A DNA stretch of 37,474 nt from positions 1 to 37,474 of the forward strand of contig NZ_FOLD01000044.1 in assembly GCF_900112225.1 (NCBI RefSeq). Reading direction: 5' to 3'. This document shows, one piece after another, positions 7,263 to 15,865 of the stretch. Position numbers and translations under genes: made by a program. Each line of letters begins with the position of its first letter. Position 1 is the stretch's first letter. The notes under the pieces are model-generated. The model saw only the letters and a list, made by a program, of their open reading frames with translations. It was not told the origin of the DNA and searched no databases. The stretch comes from Massilia yuzhufengensis. GTDB lineage: Bacteria > Pseudomonadota > Gammaproteobacteria > Burkholderiales > Burkholderiaceae_D.

Positions 7263-8450
7263 ATGACATACGCAACGCGACTTGGGGCCTTGATGTTCGG
7301 CCTCGCAGCAACGGCCAGCATCCCTGCATGGGCGGCTCAGGAAACGACCGGCCGGCCGCTGGAACACCAGTTGAACATGCAGCTCCCCGTGAACGGCCTC
7401 GGCGCCGACATCTACAGCCTGCATAACTGGATGATGATCATCTGCCTGGTGATCTTCGTCGCCGTGTTCGGCGTGATGTTCTATTCGGTCTTCAAGCACC
7501 GCAAGTCGCTCGGCCACAAGCCAGCCACCTTCCACGAATCCACCGCCGTCGAGATCGCCTGGACCATCGTCCCGTTCCTGATCGTCATCGGCATGGCCCT
7601 GCCGGCCACCAAATCGGTGGTCGCCCTGAAAGACACCTCCAACGCCGACATCACCATCAAGGCCACCGGCATGCAGTGGAAGTGGGGCTACGACTACCTG
7701 AAGGGCGAGGGCGAGGGCATTGCCTTCCTGTCGAACCTGTCGACTCCGCGCGCCCAGATCGGCCTGCCGGGCGAGCCGGCCACTGAAAAGCGCGGCGAGA
7801 ACTACCTGCTGGAAGTGGACAATGAAATGGTGGTCCCGGTCGGCAAGAAGATCCGCATGGTGTTCACCGCCAACGACGTGATCCACGCCTGGACCATTCC
7901 CGCCTTTGCCATCAAGCAGGATGCGATTCCCGGCTTCGTGCGCGACGGCTGGTTTACTGCCGAAAAAATCGGCACCTACCGCGGCAACTGCGTCGAGCTG
8001 TGCGGCAAGGACCATGCCTTCATGCCGATCGTGGTGCGCGTCGTCTCGAACGAGGACTACACGGCCTGGGTCAATACCAAGAAGAAGGAAATGGCTGCGC
8101 TGGCCGATGACCCGACCAAGGTCTGGACCATCGACGAACTGAAAACCAAGGGCGAGCAGGTCTACACCGCCAACTGCGTGGCCTGCCACCAGGCCAACGG
8201 CAAGGGCGTGCCGAACGCCTTCGCCCCACTGGATGGCTCGCCGGTTGTGAACGGCGCCAAGGCGCACCAGATCGACGTGCTGCTCAATGGCCAGGACACC
8301 CCGGCCTACGCCTCGGCGATGCCGGGCTGGAAGCAGCTGTCGGACACCGAGATCGCCGCCGTGATCACCTATACCCGCAACAGCTGGTCGAACAAGGCTG
8401 CGGAAAATATCGTACAACCGGCCGAAGTGCTGGCTGCACGTAGCAAGTAA
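7263..8450 (+). CDS. coxB: Cytochrome c oxidase subunit II with fused cytochrome c domain
   Basis: Membrane-anchored subunit that accepts electrons from cytochrome c through the CuA centre. ATG 7263 gives a 395-residue protein with a signal peptide ending PAWA-AQ, then two transmembrane helices (LHNWMMIICLVIFVAVFGVM and IAWTIVPFLIVIGMAL). The periplasmic domain has WKWGYDY and the CuA ligands in NCVELCGKDHAFM. A C-terminal extension carries a c-type haem motif CVACH with a later Met in AMPGW, as in the caa3-like subunit II of many betaproteobacteria. An in-phase ATG at 7212 would put 17 residues before the signal peptide and is less likely. First gene of the oxidase operon. Confidence 0.95.
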   Translation: MTYATRLGALMFGLAATASIPAWAAQETTGRPLEHQLNMQLPVNGLGADIYSLHNWMMIICLVIFVAVFGVMFYSVFKHRKSLGHKPATFHESTAVEIAWTIVPFLIVIGMALPATKSVVALKDTSNADITIKATGMQWKWGYDYLKGEGEGIAFLSNLSTPRAQIGLPGEPATEKRGENYLLEVDNEMVVPVGKKIRMVFTANDVIHAWTIPAFAIKQDAIPGFVRDGWFTAEKIGTYRGNCVELCGKDHAFMPIVVRVVSNEDYTAWVNTKKKEMAALADDPTKVWTIDELKTKGEQVYTANCVACHQANGKGVPNAFAPLDGSPVVNGAKAHQIDVLLNGQDTPAYASAMPGWKQLSDTEIAAVITYTRNSWSNKAAENIVQPAEVLAARSK

Positions 8451-8475
8451 TGCATAGCGTTCCAGGGATATCGAC

Positions 8476-10077
8476 ATGACTACCAGCACCATCGATCACG
8501 CACACGACGATCACCACGGCCACGACCACGCACACGACCACCCGCACGGCTACCGCCGCTGGCTGTTCGCCACCAACCACAAGGACATCGGTACCCTGTA
8601 CCTGTGGTTCTCGTTCATCATGCTGCTCTCGGGCGGCGTGCTGGCGCTGATGATCCGCACCGAGCTGTACCAGCCGGGCCTGCAGTTCTTCCGTCCTGAA
8701 TTCTTCAACCAGCTCACCACCATGCACGGGCTGGTGATGGTGTTCGGCGCGATCATGCCGGCCTTCGTCGGCTTCGCAAACTGGATGATCCCGCTACAGG
8801 TGGGCGCGTCGGACATGGCCTTCGCCCGCATGAACAACTTCTCGTTCTGGCTGCTGCCGCCGGCGGCGATCCTGCTGGCAGGTTCCTTCTTCTCGCCGGG
8901 CGGCGCCACCGCCGCCGGCTGGACCCTGTACGCACCGCTGTCGACCCAGATGGGCCCCGGCATGGACATGGCGATTTTCGCGATGCACATCATGGGCGCG
9001 TCGTCGATCATGGGCTCGATTAACATCATCGTCACCATCCTGAACATGCGCGCGCCCGGCATGACCCTGATGAAGATGCCGATGTTCTGCTGGACCTGGC
9101 TGATCACCGCCTTCCTGCTGATCGCCGTGATGCCGGTGCTGGCTGGCGCCATCACCATGACCCTGACCGACCGCCACTTCGGCACCTCGTTCTTCAACGC
9201 GGCCGGCGGCGGCGACCCGGTGATGTACCAGCACATCTTCTGGTTCTTCGGCCACCCCGAGGTCTACATCATGATCTTGCCGGCTTTCGGCATCGTCTCG
9301 CAGATCATCCCGGCGTTTGCCCGCAAGCCGCTGTTCGGCTACGCCTCGATGGTCTACGCAACGGCCTCGATCGCGATCCTGTCCTTCATCGTCTGGGCCC
9401 ACCACATGTTCACCACCGGCATGCCGGTGACCTCGCAGCTGTTCTTCATGTACGCCACCATGCTCATCTCCGTGCCGACCGGCGTGAAGGTGTTCAACTG
9501 GGTCGCCACCATGTGGAAGGGCTCGATGACGTTTGAAACCCCGATGCTGTTCGCGGTCGGCTTCATCTTCGTGTTCACCATGGGCGGCTTCACCGGCCTG
9601 ATCCTGGCAGTGACCCCGATCGACATCATCGTGCATGACACCTATTACGTGGTGGCGCACTTCCACTACGTGCTGGTGGCCGGTTCGCTGTTCGCGCTGT
9701 TCGCCGGCTACTACTACTGGGCGCCGAAGTGGACCGGCTACATGTACAACGAAATGCGCGGCAAGATCCATTTCTGGCTGTCCTTGATTACGTTCAACGT
9801 CACCTTCTTCCCGATGCACTTCCTGGGCCTGGCCGGCATGCCGCGCCGCTATGCGGACTACGCCACCCAGTTCACCGACTTCAACATGATCGTGTCGATC
9901 GGCGCCTTCGGCTTCGGCCTGTCGCAGGTCTACTTCCTGTTCGCGGTGGTGCTGCCGAATATCCGCGGCGGCAAGAAGGCGGAAGCCAAGCCATGGGAAG
10001 GCGCGGAAGGCCTCGAGTGGACCGTGCCGAGCCCGGCGCCGTTCCACACCTTCGAAACCCCGCCACTGGTGAAATAA
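8476..10077 (+). CDS. ctaD: Cytochrome c oxidase subunit I
   Basis: Catalytic subunit of the haem-copper oxidase, reducing oxygen to water and pumping protons; a polytopic inner-membrane protein of 533 residues. The CuB histidine and cross-linked Tyr lie in GHPEVYIMILPAFG, the other CuB histidines in WAHHMFTTG, and the haem a/a3 ligands in HDTYYVVAHFHYVL. The N-terminus is unusually His/Asp-rich (HAHDDHHGHDHAHDHPHG) before the family start RRWLFATNHKDIGTLYL; such a stretch could bind metal, but that is speculation. It follows coxB by 25 bases. Confidence 0.98.
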   Translation: MTTSTIDHAHDDHHGHDHAHDHPHGYRRWLFATNHKDIGTLYLWFSFIMLLSGGVLALMIRTELYQPGLQFFRPEFFNQLTTMHGLVMVFGAIMPAFVGFANWMIPLQVGASDMAFARMNNFSFWLLPPAAILLAGSFFSPGGATAAGWTLYAPLSTQMGPGMDMAIFAMHIMGASSIMGSINIIVTILNMRAPGMTLMKMPMFCWTWLITAFLLIAVMPVLAGAITMTLTDRHFGTSFFNAAGGGDPVMYQHIFWFFGHPEVYIMILPAFGIVSQIIPAFARKPLFGYASMVYATASIAILSFIVWAHHMFTTGMPVTSQLFFMYATMLISVPTGVKVFNWVATMWKGSMTFETPMLFAVGFIFVFTMGGFTGLILAVTPIDIIVHDTYYVVAHFHYVLVAGSLFALFAGYYYWAPKWTGYMYNEMRGKIHFWLSLITFNVTFFPMHFLGLAGMPRRYADYATQFTDFNMIVSIGAFGFGLSQVYFLFAVVLPNIRGGKKAEAKPWEGAEGLEWTVPSPAPFHTFETPPLVK

Positions 10078-10079
10078 TC

Positions 10080-10190
10080 ATGGGCACCCAAGAGCGCAAG
10101 AAGAGCAACCTGAAGACCGCCCTGGTGCTGGGCGCGATCGCGCTGTTCTTCTTCGCCAGCGTGATCGTCAAGTTCCTGATCAGGAACTGA
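10080..10190 (+). CDS. Cytochrome oxidase small assembly protein (36 aa)
   Basis: Tiny membrane protein: a basic N-terminus with GTQERKKSNLKTA, one transmembrane helix LVLGAIALFFFASVIVKFLI, then RN. ATG at 10080 follows the ctaD stop by two bases and its TGA ends one base before the ctaG ATG. This position between ctaD and ctaG and this architecture match the small assembly protein found in betaproteobacterial oxidase operons. Its molecular role is not well defined; placement suggests help with subunit I insertion or metallation. Confidence 0.75.
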   Translation: MGTQERKKSNLKTALVLGAIALFFFASVIVKFLIRN

Positions 10191-10191
10191 C

Positions 10192-10776
10192 ATGGCCACC
10201 ATCAGCAGCCGCATTCGGCGCCTGAACCGCTCCACGCTGGGAAAACTGGTGGTGGTGGCGATCATGATGTTCGGCTTCGGCTACGCGCTGGTGCCGGTGT
10301 ACCGCCAGATCTGCGAGGTGCTCGGCATTAATGTGATCACGCAGAAGGGCGAGTTCGTGGCGGCGCCGGTGAACTCCCAGATCGACAAGACACGCACCAT
10401 CGTCGTCGAGCTGGACGGCAATTCGCAGGGGCCATGGCGCTTCCGCCCGACCACCCGCAGCATCGAGGTGCACCCGGGCGAACTGGCCACCGTGACCTAC
10501 GAGGTGGTCAACACCCAGGGCAGGGCGGTCAAGGCGCAGGCGATCCCGAGCTACGCGCCGCAGGTCGTGACGCCGCACTTCAAGAAAGTGGAGTGTTTCT
10601 GTTTCCAGGAGCAGACGCTGCAGGCCAACGAGGCGCGCCAGATGCCGGTGGTGTTCTTCATCGATCCGGCGTTGCCGCGCGAGGTGAAGAACATCACGCT
10701 GTCGTACACCTTCTTCGAGATCGGCGGCGCGATCAAGGCCGCCGCGGCGCCTGCCACCGGCGCGGTCGTGAAGTAA
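10192..10776 (+). CDS. ctaG: Cytochrome c oxidase assembly protein CtaG (Cox11)
   Basis: Copper chaperone that delivers copper to the CuB site of subunit I. 194 residues: one N-terminal transmembrane anchor (LVVVAIMMFGFGYALVPVY) and a periplasmic domain with the copper-binding Cys-x-Cys in VECFCFQEQTL. The following MPVVFFIDPALPREV and ITLSYTFF segments are typical of Cox11. ATG 10192 follows the stop of the 36-aa gene by one base, implying translational coupling. Confidence 0.97.
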   Translation: MATISSRIRRLNRSTLGKLVVVAIMMFGFGYALVPVYRQICEVLGINVITQKGEFVAAPVNSQIDKTRTIVVELDGNSQGPWRFRPTTRSIEVHPGELATVTYEVVNTQGRAVKAQAIPSYAPQVVTPHFKKVECFCFQEQTLQANEARQMPVVFFIDPALPREVKNITLSYTFFEIGGAIKAAAAPATGAVVK

Positions 10777-10782
10777 GTTGAC

Positions 10783-10992
10783 ATGAACGAGAAACCGCAC
10801 CAGCGCAAGGCCAGCTTCCTGGCCACGATGAAAGCGGTATTCTGGTCGTTCTTCGGCGTGCGCAAGCGCAGCGATTACGAGCAGGATGCGGCCAACCTGA
10901 ACCCGGTGCATGTGATCATCGCCGGCTTGATCGGGGCGGCGATTTTTATCGGGCTGATTATCCTGGCAGTGCGGTTTGCAGTAGCGCAGTAA
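10783..10992 (+). CDS. DUF2970 domain-containing membrane protein
   Basis: A 69-residue protein. It has a cytoplasmic N-terminus containing FLATMKAVFWSFFGVRKRSD, the core of DUF2970, and one C-terminal transmembrane helix (VIIAGLIGAAIFIGLIILAV). DUF2970 genes commonly sit between ctaG and coxC in betaproteobacterial oxidase operons, as here; the function is unknown but is presumably tied to oxidase biogenesis. It begins 6 bases after ctaG. Confidence 0.9.
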   Translation: MNEKPHQRKASFLATMKAVFWSFFGVRKRSDYEQDAANLNPVHVIIAGLIGAAIFIGLIILAVRFAVAQ

Positions 10993-11042
10993 GACATAAC
11001 GAAGTCGTCGCAGCTAGCGGCATCGAAAAATATAACAACGTC

Positions 11043-11062
11043 GTCCCCGCGCAGGCGGGGAC
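11043..11062. repeat. Short palindromic repeat (GTCCCCGC hairpin)
   Basis: GTCCCCGC, loop GCAG, GCGGGGAC, followed by CCAAG. This is a REP-like hairpin inside the DUF2970-coxC gap (10993-11114). There is no T-run, so it is more likely a processing or stabilising element than a terminator. Confidence 0.5.
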
Positions 11063-11120
11063 CCAAGTTTCGCGATTCAGAGTTACCGAAAATTCAAAGA
11101 ATCAGCTTGAGGAGATGAAG

Positions 11121-11978
11121 ATGAGTTCGCCACATACCGTGCCACATTATTTCGTGCCAGGCCCTTCCAAGTGGCCGATGGCCGCCGGCATTTCCATGCT
11201 GGTGACCATGCTGGGCGCATCCGCCTGGGTCAACAGCGTGTCCTGGGGCCCGGTCGTGTGCCTGGCCGGCATCGCCGCGATGCTGCTGGTGCTGTACTTC
11301 TGGTTCGGCGACGCCATCGGCGAATCCGAATCGGGCATGTACGGCCGCAACATCGACCTGTCCTACCGCTGGTCCATGAGCTGGTTCATTTTCTCGGAAG
11401 TGATGTTCTTCGCCGCCTTCTTCGGTGCGCTGTTCTACGCCCGCGCCATCTCCATGCCGTGGCTGTCGGACCTGGACCACAAGTTCATCTGGCCTGACTA
11501 CGCACCGACCTGGGGCAATGGCGGCCCGGCCGGCGTCACCGACAGCTTCCAGACCATGGGCCCGTTCCCGATCCCGACCATCAACACCGCGCTGCTGCTG
11601 CTGTCGGGCGTGACGCTGACCATCTCGCACCACGCGCTGCGCGAAGGCCACCGCACCAAGACCGCGATCTGGCTGGCGGCCACCATCTTGCTGGGCGCCG
11701 TCTTCATGGGCTTCCAGGTGTATGAGTACATCCACGCCTACCAGGAACTGAACCTGAAGATGACCTCGGGCATCTACGGTTCGACCTTCTTCATGCTCAC
11801 CGGCTTCCACGGCTTCCACGTGACCCTGGGCGCGATCATGCTGTCGGTGATTCTGTACCGTGTGCTCAAGGGCCACTTCACGGCGGATCACCACTTCGGC
11901 TTCGAAGGCGCGGCCTGGTACTGGCACTTCGTCGACGTGGTGTGGCTGGGGCTGTACGTGGTGGTGTACTGGCTGTAA
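11121..11978 (+). CDS. coxC: Cytochrome c oxidase subunit III
   Basis: Polytopic inner-membrane subunit of 285 residues that stabilises the catalytic core. Recognisable segments are YFVPGPSKWPM at the start, the SWFIFSEVMFFAAFFGALFY helix, HHALREG, and FFMLTGFHGFHVTLGAIML with the C-terminal AAWYWHFVDVVWLGLYVVVY. There are two in-phase ATGs at 11115 and 11121. The AGGAG at 11110-11114 abuts the first but is properly spaced for the second, so I chose 11121. Confidence 0.96.
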   Translation: MSSPHTVPHYFVPGPSKWPMAAGISMLVTMLGASAWVNSVSWGPVVCLAGIAAMLLVLYFWFGDAIGESESGMYGRNIDLSYRWSMSWFIFSEVMFFAAFFGALFYARAISMPWLSDLDHKFIWPDYAPTWGNGGPAGVTDSFQTMGPFPIPTINTALLLLSGVTLTISHHALREGHRTKTAIWLAATILLGAVFMGFQVYEYIHAYQELNLKMTSGIYGSTFFMLTGFHGFHVTLGAIMLSVILYRVLKGHFTADHHFGFEGAAWYWHFVDVVWLGLYVVVYWL

Positions 11979-12008
11979 GGAATCAGTGGCTGGCGGATCG
12001 CCGGCCAT

Positions 12009-12117
12009 GTAGGGTGGGCGGGTCTCCCGCCCACGCGTTCAACTGACAGGGAACAATCGCGACCCGAGTCCTTCGACGTACTTTGAACGCGTGGGTGGAG
12101 AACCCGCCCACCCTACG
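12009..12117. repeat. GTAGGGTGG-type palindromic repeat, full inverted pair (copy 2)
   Basis: Left unit 12009-12044 (GTAGGGTGGGCGGG... CCACGCGTTCAA) and right unit 12082-12117 (TTGAACGCGTGGG... CCCACCCTAC) are near-complementary over about 36 bases, separated by 37 bases. It lies between the convergent coxC and DUF2909 genes. This is the arrangement of a BIME, an interspersed element of paired REP sequences. Confidence 0.75.
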
Positions 12118-12145
12118 TTTGATGTGGCGTTCTGGATGGCGCGAT

Positions 12146-12346
12146 TCAACGGATGCCGGTCGGCGCAATCCACCCCATCTTGTAGGCAGCGAGCAGGCAC
12201 AGGAACAAGGTAATCGACAAGCCCACACGCATCGCCAGCGCATGCACGGTGCGGTTGCTCTGGCCCTTGTCGCGCATCAGGAAGAACAGGGCGGACCCGA
12301 GGCTGGCAAGGATCAGGATGAAGGCGATGGCAACAAACAGTTTCAT
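12146..12346 (-). CDS. DUF2909 small twin-transmembrane protein
   Basis: 66 residues, reading MKLFVAIAFILILASLGSAL as the first membrane helix, a short loop with FLMRDKGQSNRTVHALAMR, and a second helix SITLFLCLLAAYKMGWI. This layout and the RDKGQ-x-RTVHALAMRV loop are typical of DUF2909. It lies on the strand opposite to the oxidase genes, between coxC and SURF1, and starts 34 bases from the SURF1 start, so the two genes have divergent promoters or share control. Function unknown; its neighbourhood suggests a link to oxidase assembly. Confidence 0.85.
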   Translation of the reverse strand: MKLFVAIAFILILASLGSALFFLMRDKGQSNRTVHALAMRVGLSITLFLCLLAAYKMGWIAPTGIR

Positions 12347-12379
12347 GGTCGGCCCGGGAAAGGTGAAGGCATCATTGTA

Positions 12380-13120
12380 ATGCGGTTCGCTTTCCATTTT
12401 CGCCCCATCCCCTTCATTGCCGCGCTTGCTCTTGCCCTGTTGGGCATTGCCCTTGGTAACTGGCAGCAGGGCAGGGCGGCCCACAAGCAGGCCGTGCAGG
12501 AACAACTCACCGCCCGCGCGGCCGAGCCGCCCGTCGCGCTCGGTCCCGCCATCACCCCCGCCGGCGCACTCGAATACCGCCGCGTCACCGTCACCGGTGA
12601 ATTCGTCGCCGGCTGGCCGCTGTTCCTCGCCAACCGCCCGATGGCGGGCCGTCCCGGTTATGTCCTCATGATGCCGTTTAGAATAGCGGGCTCGAACACG
12701 CACGTGCTGGTGCTGCGCGGCTGGCTGCCGCGCCAGGCCGAATACGGCAAGCTGCCGGCCTTCGCCACGCCGTCCGGCACCGTGACCATCGAAGGCACGG
12801 TCGCCGCCAGCGCCGGGCACGTGATGGACCTGGGCGAGGCCGCGGCGCTGGCGCCGAACGCCATCGTCCAGAACATCGACCCGGCCGCGGCAGGCAAGGC
12901 GACTGGGCTGGCGCTGCAGCCCTTCTTCGTGCAGCAGACCGGGCCGGAAGTGCCGGGCTCGGCCCTGCTGCGGGTCTGGCCTTCGCCGTCGAGCGGGATC
13001 GACAAGCATCGCGGCTATGCCTTCCAGTGGTACGCGCTGGCGGCCATGGCCATCTTATTTTTTGTGATAACAGGGTTCCGCAGTGGTTCAAGAAAACATG
13101 GTCCAAGCAAAAGCAACTGA
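12380..13120 (+). CDS. SURF1 family oxidase assembly protein
   Basis: Inner-membrane protein needed for haem a insertion into subunit I. ATG 12380 gives 246 residues. Features are an N-terminal helix PFIAALALALLGIALGNWQQ with the SURF1 motif GNWQ-x-GRA, the conserved EYRRVTVTGEF and LANRPMAGRPGYVLMMPF stretch, VLVLRGWLPR, and a C-terminal helix in HRGYAFQWYALAAMAILFFV. It overlaps the start of the next gene, suggesting coupling. Confidence 0.92.
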   Translation: MRFAFHFRPIPFIAALALALLGIALGNWQQGRAAHKQAVQEQLTARAAEPPVALGPAITPAGALEYRRVTVTGEFVAGWPLFLANRPMAGRPGYVLMMPFRIAGSNTHVLVLRGWLPRQAEYGKLPAFATPSGTVTIEGTVAASAGHVMDLGEAAALAPNAIVQNIDPAAAGKATGLALQPFFVQQTGPEVPGSALLRVWPSPSSGIDKHRGYAFQWYALAAMAILFFVITGFRSGSRKHGPSKSN

Positions 13121-13706
13121 TCCACATTCAGCCCGCCGCACCGGCCGCTGGAAGCTGTTCGCCGTGCTGATGGTATGCGCGGCGCCACTGATCCTGTCCT
13201 ACCTCACCTATTACGTCATCAAGCCCACCGGCCGCACCAACTACGGCACCCTGATCGACCCGCGCACCCGCCCGATCCCGGCCATGGCCAGCACCACACT
13301 CGACGGCAGGCCGGAAAAGCTGGAGCAGTACGCGGGCAAGTGGGTGATGCTGAAAGTGGGCGGCGGCGAATGCCCCGAAGCCTGCCAGAAGCAGCTGTTC
13401 GCGATGCGCCAGTGGCGCCTGATGCAGGGCAAGAACATGGACCGCGTGGAACGGGTCTGGCTCGTGACCGACGACAAGCCACTCGACACCATGACCATCC
13501 GCCAGTACGACGGCATGCACCTGCTGCGTGCACCGAACGAGACCGTCGGCACATGGCTGCCGGCGGAAAGCGGCACGGCGCCGTCCGACCACATCTACCT
13601 GATCGATCCGCTGGGCAACCTGATGATGCGCTTCCCGGTCGATCCGGATCCGCGCAAGGTCTACAAGGACATCGCCAAGCTGCTCAAGGCCTCGGCCATC
13701 GGCTAA
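13098..13706 (+). CDS. Sco/thioredoxin-like membrane protein of the oxidase operon
   Basis: About 202 residues from ATG 13098; an in-phase GTG at 13083 would add five. One N-terminal helix (WKLFAVLMVCAAPLILSYLT) anchors a periplasmic domain that reads like a divergent thioredoxin fold: KWVMLKVGGGECPEACQKQ contains a CPEAC, matching the CxxxC copper or redox site of Sco proteins, and later DHIYLIDPLGNLMMRFP resembles the conserved strand in Sco. The His usually found before this strand is not obvious, apart from the one in SDHIY. The start overlaps SURF1. It could be a copper chaperone or disulfide reductase for CuA. Databases usually call such proteins cytochrome oxidase biogenesis transmembrane protein. 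Confidence 0.75.
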   Translation: MVQAKATDPHSARRTGRWKLFAVLMVCAAPLILSYLTYYVIKPTGRTNYGTLIDPRTRPIPAMASTTLDGRPEKLEQYAGKWVMLKVGGGECPEACQKQLFAMRQWRLMQGKNMDRVERVWLVTDDKPLDTMTIRQYDGMHLLRAPNETVGTWLPAESGTAPSDHIYLIDPLGNLMMRFPVDPDPRKVYKDIAKLLKASAIG

Positions 13707-13730
13707 GCGCCAACCGGCGATTGGAAAACA

Positions 13731-14903
13731 ATGCAAGCTTCTTCCCTGCTGCAACTGGCCCTGATGGGCGTGCTGGTGGCGATCCTGCCGCTGTCGATGG
13801 TGTGGATGTCGGCCGACGCCAACAAATTCCGCAAGCTGGTCTGGGTTGCCGTGTTCCTGACCTTCGACCTGATCGTGTTCGGCGGTTTTACGCGCCTGAC
13901 CGATTCCGGCCTGGGCTGCCCGGACTGGCCGGGCTGCTACGGCATGGCCAACCCCTTCCTGGCGCACGAGCAGATTGCGGCGGCCGAAGCGCTCATGCCG
14001 ACCGGCCCGGTAACGGTGGCCAAGGCCTGGATCGAGATGATCCACCGCTACCTGGCGATGGGCATCGGCGTGATCATCATGGCGCTGCTGTTCACCTCCA
14101 TCCGGCAATGGCGCAAGACGCATATGCAGGCCTTCAAGCCGGGCATCCCGCTGGCGCTGTTCGTGTTCGTCTGCATCCAGGGCGCCTTCGGCGCCTGGAC
14201 CGTCACCCTCAAGCTGCAGCCGGCCATCGTGACCATCCACCTGCTGCTGGGCATGGGCCTGCTCGCCATGCTGGCCTGGCTGGGCGGGCGCGAAGACTAC
14301 CTGATGCATCCGCCGGCGCCATCCGGTAATGTGCAGGCCGCTGTGAACGGGCAGGGCAGCGCGGCCGGCGAGGGCAGCAAAGCGGGCACGAACGCCGCAC
14401 TGCGCGGCATCCGCATGCTCGCGCTGCTGGCCGCCGTGGTCGTCACGGTGCAGATCGCGCTGGGCGGGTGGGTGAGCACCAACTACGCCACCCTGGCCTG
14501 CGACGAATTCCCGCTGTGCGACGGCTACGTGGTGCCGCCGATGGACTTCGAGCACGGCTTCCACTTATGGCGCGAACTGGGCAAGACGGCGGCGGGCCAC
14601 TACCTGCCGTTCTCGGCGCTGGTGGCGATCCACTGGGTGCACCGCAACTTCGCCATCGTCGTCGTCGCCGTGCTCGGCCTGCTGGTGTGGCGCGCATGGC
14701 GCCATGCCTACCTGGCCCGGCACGCGCGCTGGCTGGCCCTGGTATTGTTGCTGCAACTGCTGACCGGTATCGCGACCGTGTACCTGGACTTCCCGCTGGC
14801 GATTGCCGTAATGCATAACGCCGGGGCCGCCCTGCTGGTACTGCTGGTGACCATGTTAAACTACCGGGTGAAGTACCAGATTGAAGTGAACGGCACGACG
14901 TGA
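13731..14903 (+). CDS. ctaA: Haem A synthase CtaA (COX15)
   Basis: Inner-membrane enzyme that oxidises the C8 methyl of haem O to a formyl group, giving haem A for the oxidase. 390 residues with about eight helices in two repeats. The haem-ligand histidines are visible in MIHRYLAMG, TIHLLLGMG, IHWVHRNFAI and VMHNAGAALL, and the loop cysteines in LGCPDWPGCYG and LACDEFPLCDG. The linker near residues 190-225 is rich in Gly, Ala and Ser. Its stop overlaps the GTG of ctaB by four bases. Confidence 0.95.
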   Translation: MQASSLLQLALMGVLVAILPLSMVWMSADANKFRKLVWVAVFLTFDLIVFGGFTRLTDSGLGCPDWPGCYGMANPFLAHEQIAAAEALMPTGPVTVAKAWIEMIHRYLAMGIGVIIMALLFTSIRQWRKTHMQAFKPGIPLALFVFVCIQGAFGAWTVTLKLQPAIVTIHLLLGMGLLAMLAWLGGREDYLMHPPAPSGNVQAAVNGQGSAAGEGSKAGTNAALRGIRMLALLAAVVVTVQIALGGWVSTNYATLACDEFPLCDGYVVPPMDFEHGFHLWRELGKTAAGHYLPFSALVAIHWVHRNFAIVVVAVLGLLVWRAWRHAYLARHARWLALVLLLQLLTGIATVYLDFPLAIAVMHNAGAALLVLLVTMLNYRVKYQIEVNGTT

Positions 14904-15862
14904 ACTGCGCAGCGAACAGCGCGGCCGCCGCGCCAGCGCCCGCGCCTGCAAGCACCAGCACCCCATTGATGACGACCCAGACAGCCCTCCACAAATCCCC
15001 GAACCGCGTTGCCCAGTACTGGGCCCTGACCAAGCCGCGCGTGACGCAGCTGGCCGTGTTCTGCGCCGTCATCGGGATGTTCCTCGCCACCGACGGGTTC
15101 CCGGGCTGGCAGGTGCTGGTCGCCGGTACCGCCGGCATCTGGCTGCTGGCCGGCGCCGCCTTCGCGGTGAACTGCCTGGTGGAGGCGAAGATCGACGCGC
15201 GCATGGCGCGCACCGCCCGCCGCGCCACCGCGATGGGCGAGCTCACCAACACCCAGACGATCGTCTTCTCGGCCGCCATCGGGGGCCTGGGCATGTATAT
15301 CCTGTACGCGTTCGTCAATCCGCTTACCATGTGGCTGACCTTCGTCACCTTCGTCGGTTACGCCTTCATCTACACCATGCTGCTCAAGCCGGCCACGCCG
15401 CAGAACATCGTCATCGGCGGCCTGTCGGGCGCCATGCCGCCGGCCCTCGGCTGGGCCGCGGTGGCCGATGCCGTGCCGATGCAGGCCTGGCTGCTGGTGC
15501 TCATCATCTTCGTGTGGACCCCGCCGCACTTCTGGGTGCTGGCCATGTACCGCCGCGACGACTACGCCCGCAGCGGCCTGCCGATGCTGCCGATCACGCA
15601 CGGCATGCAGTACACCGGCCTGCAGGTCTGGCTCTACACCATCGCCCTGGCCGCCACCACCTTGCTGCCCTTCGCCGTCGGCATGAGCGGCCTGATCTAC
15701 CTGGCCGCCGCCGTCGTGCTCAACATCATGTTTCTGCGCCACTCGTGGCGCGTGCACCGCCACTACAGCGACATGGCCGCGCGCAATGCCTTCACCTGGT
15801 CGATCGTCTATCTGTCGCTGCTGTTTGCTGCCTTGCTGGTTGACCACTACTTCAGGTTCTGA
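14900..15862 (+). CDS. ctaB: Protohaem IX farnesyltransferase (haem O synthase) CtaB
   Basis: UbiA-family prenyltransferase that adds farnesyl to protohaem, the step before CtaA. The first Asp-rich motif reads NCLVEAKIDARMARTARR and the second region contains YRRDDYARSGLPMLP; FVWTPPHFWVLAMYRRDD is diagnostic. About nine membrane helices. The GTG at 14900 overlaps the ctaA stop (GTGA) and gives 320 residues, but its first 23 residues are Ala/Pro-rich; ATG 14969 (MTTQTALHKSPNRVAQY) gives a 297-residue protein of usual length. Neither has a good ribosome site, so the start is open. Confidence 0.95.
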   Translation: MNCAANSAAAAPAPAPASTSTPLMTTQTALHKSPNRVAQYWALTKPRVTQLAVFCAVIGMFLATDGFPGWQVLVAGTAGIWLLAGAAFAVNCLVEAKIDARMARTARRATAMGELTNTQTIVFSAAIGGLGMYILYAFVNPLTMWLTFVTFVGYAFIYTMLLKPATPQNIVIGGLSGAMPPALGWAAVADAVPMQAWLLVLIIFVWTPPHFWVLAMYRRDDYARSGLPMLPITHGMQYTGLQVWLYTIALAATTLLPFAVGMSGLIYLAAAVVLNIMFLRHSWRVHRHYSDMAARNAFTWSIVYLSLLFAALLVDHYFRF

Positions 15863-15865
15863 CCC

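Noticed and set aside
8794..10047. Minus-strand frame opposite ctaD with many His and Glu
   Set aside because: Mirror of the conserved subunit I coding sequence; no start signal or family.
11043..11062. Hairpin before coxC as a terminator
   Set aside because: No T-run follows, and coxC belongs functionally to the upstream operon.
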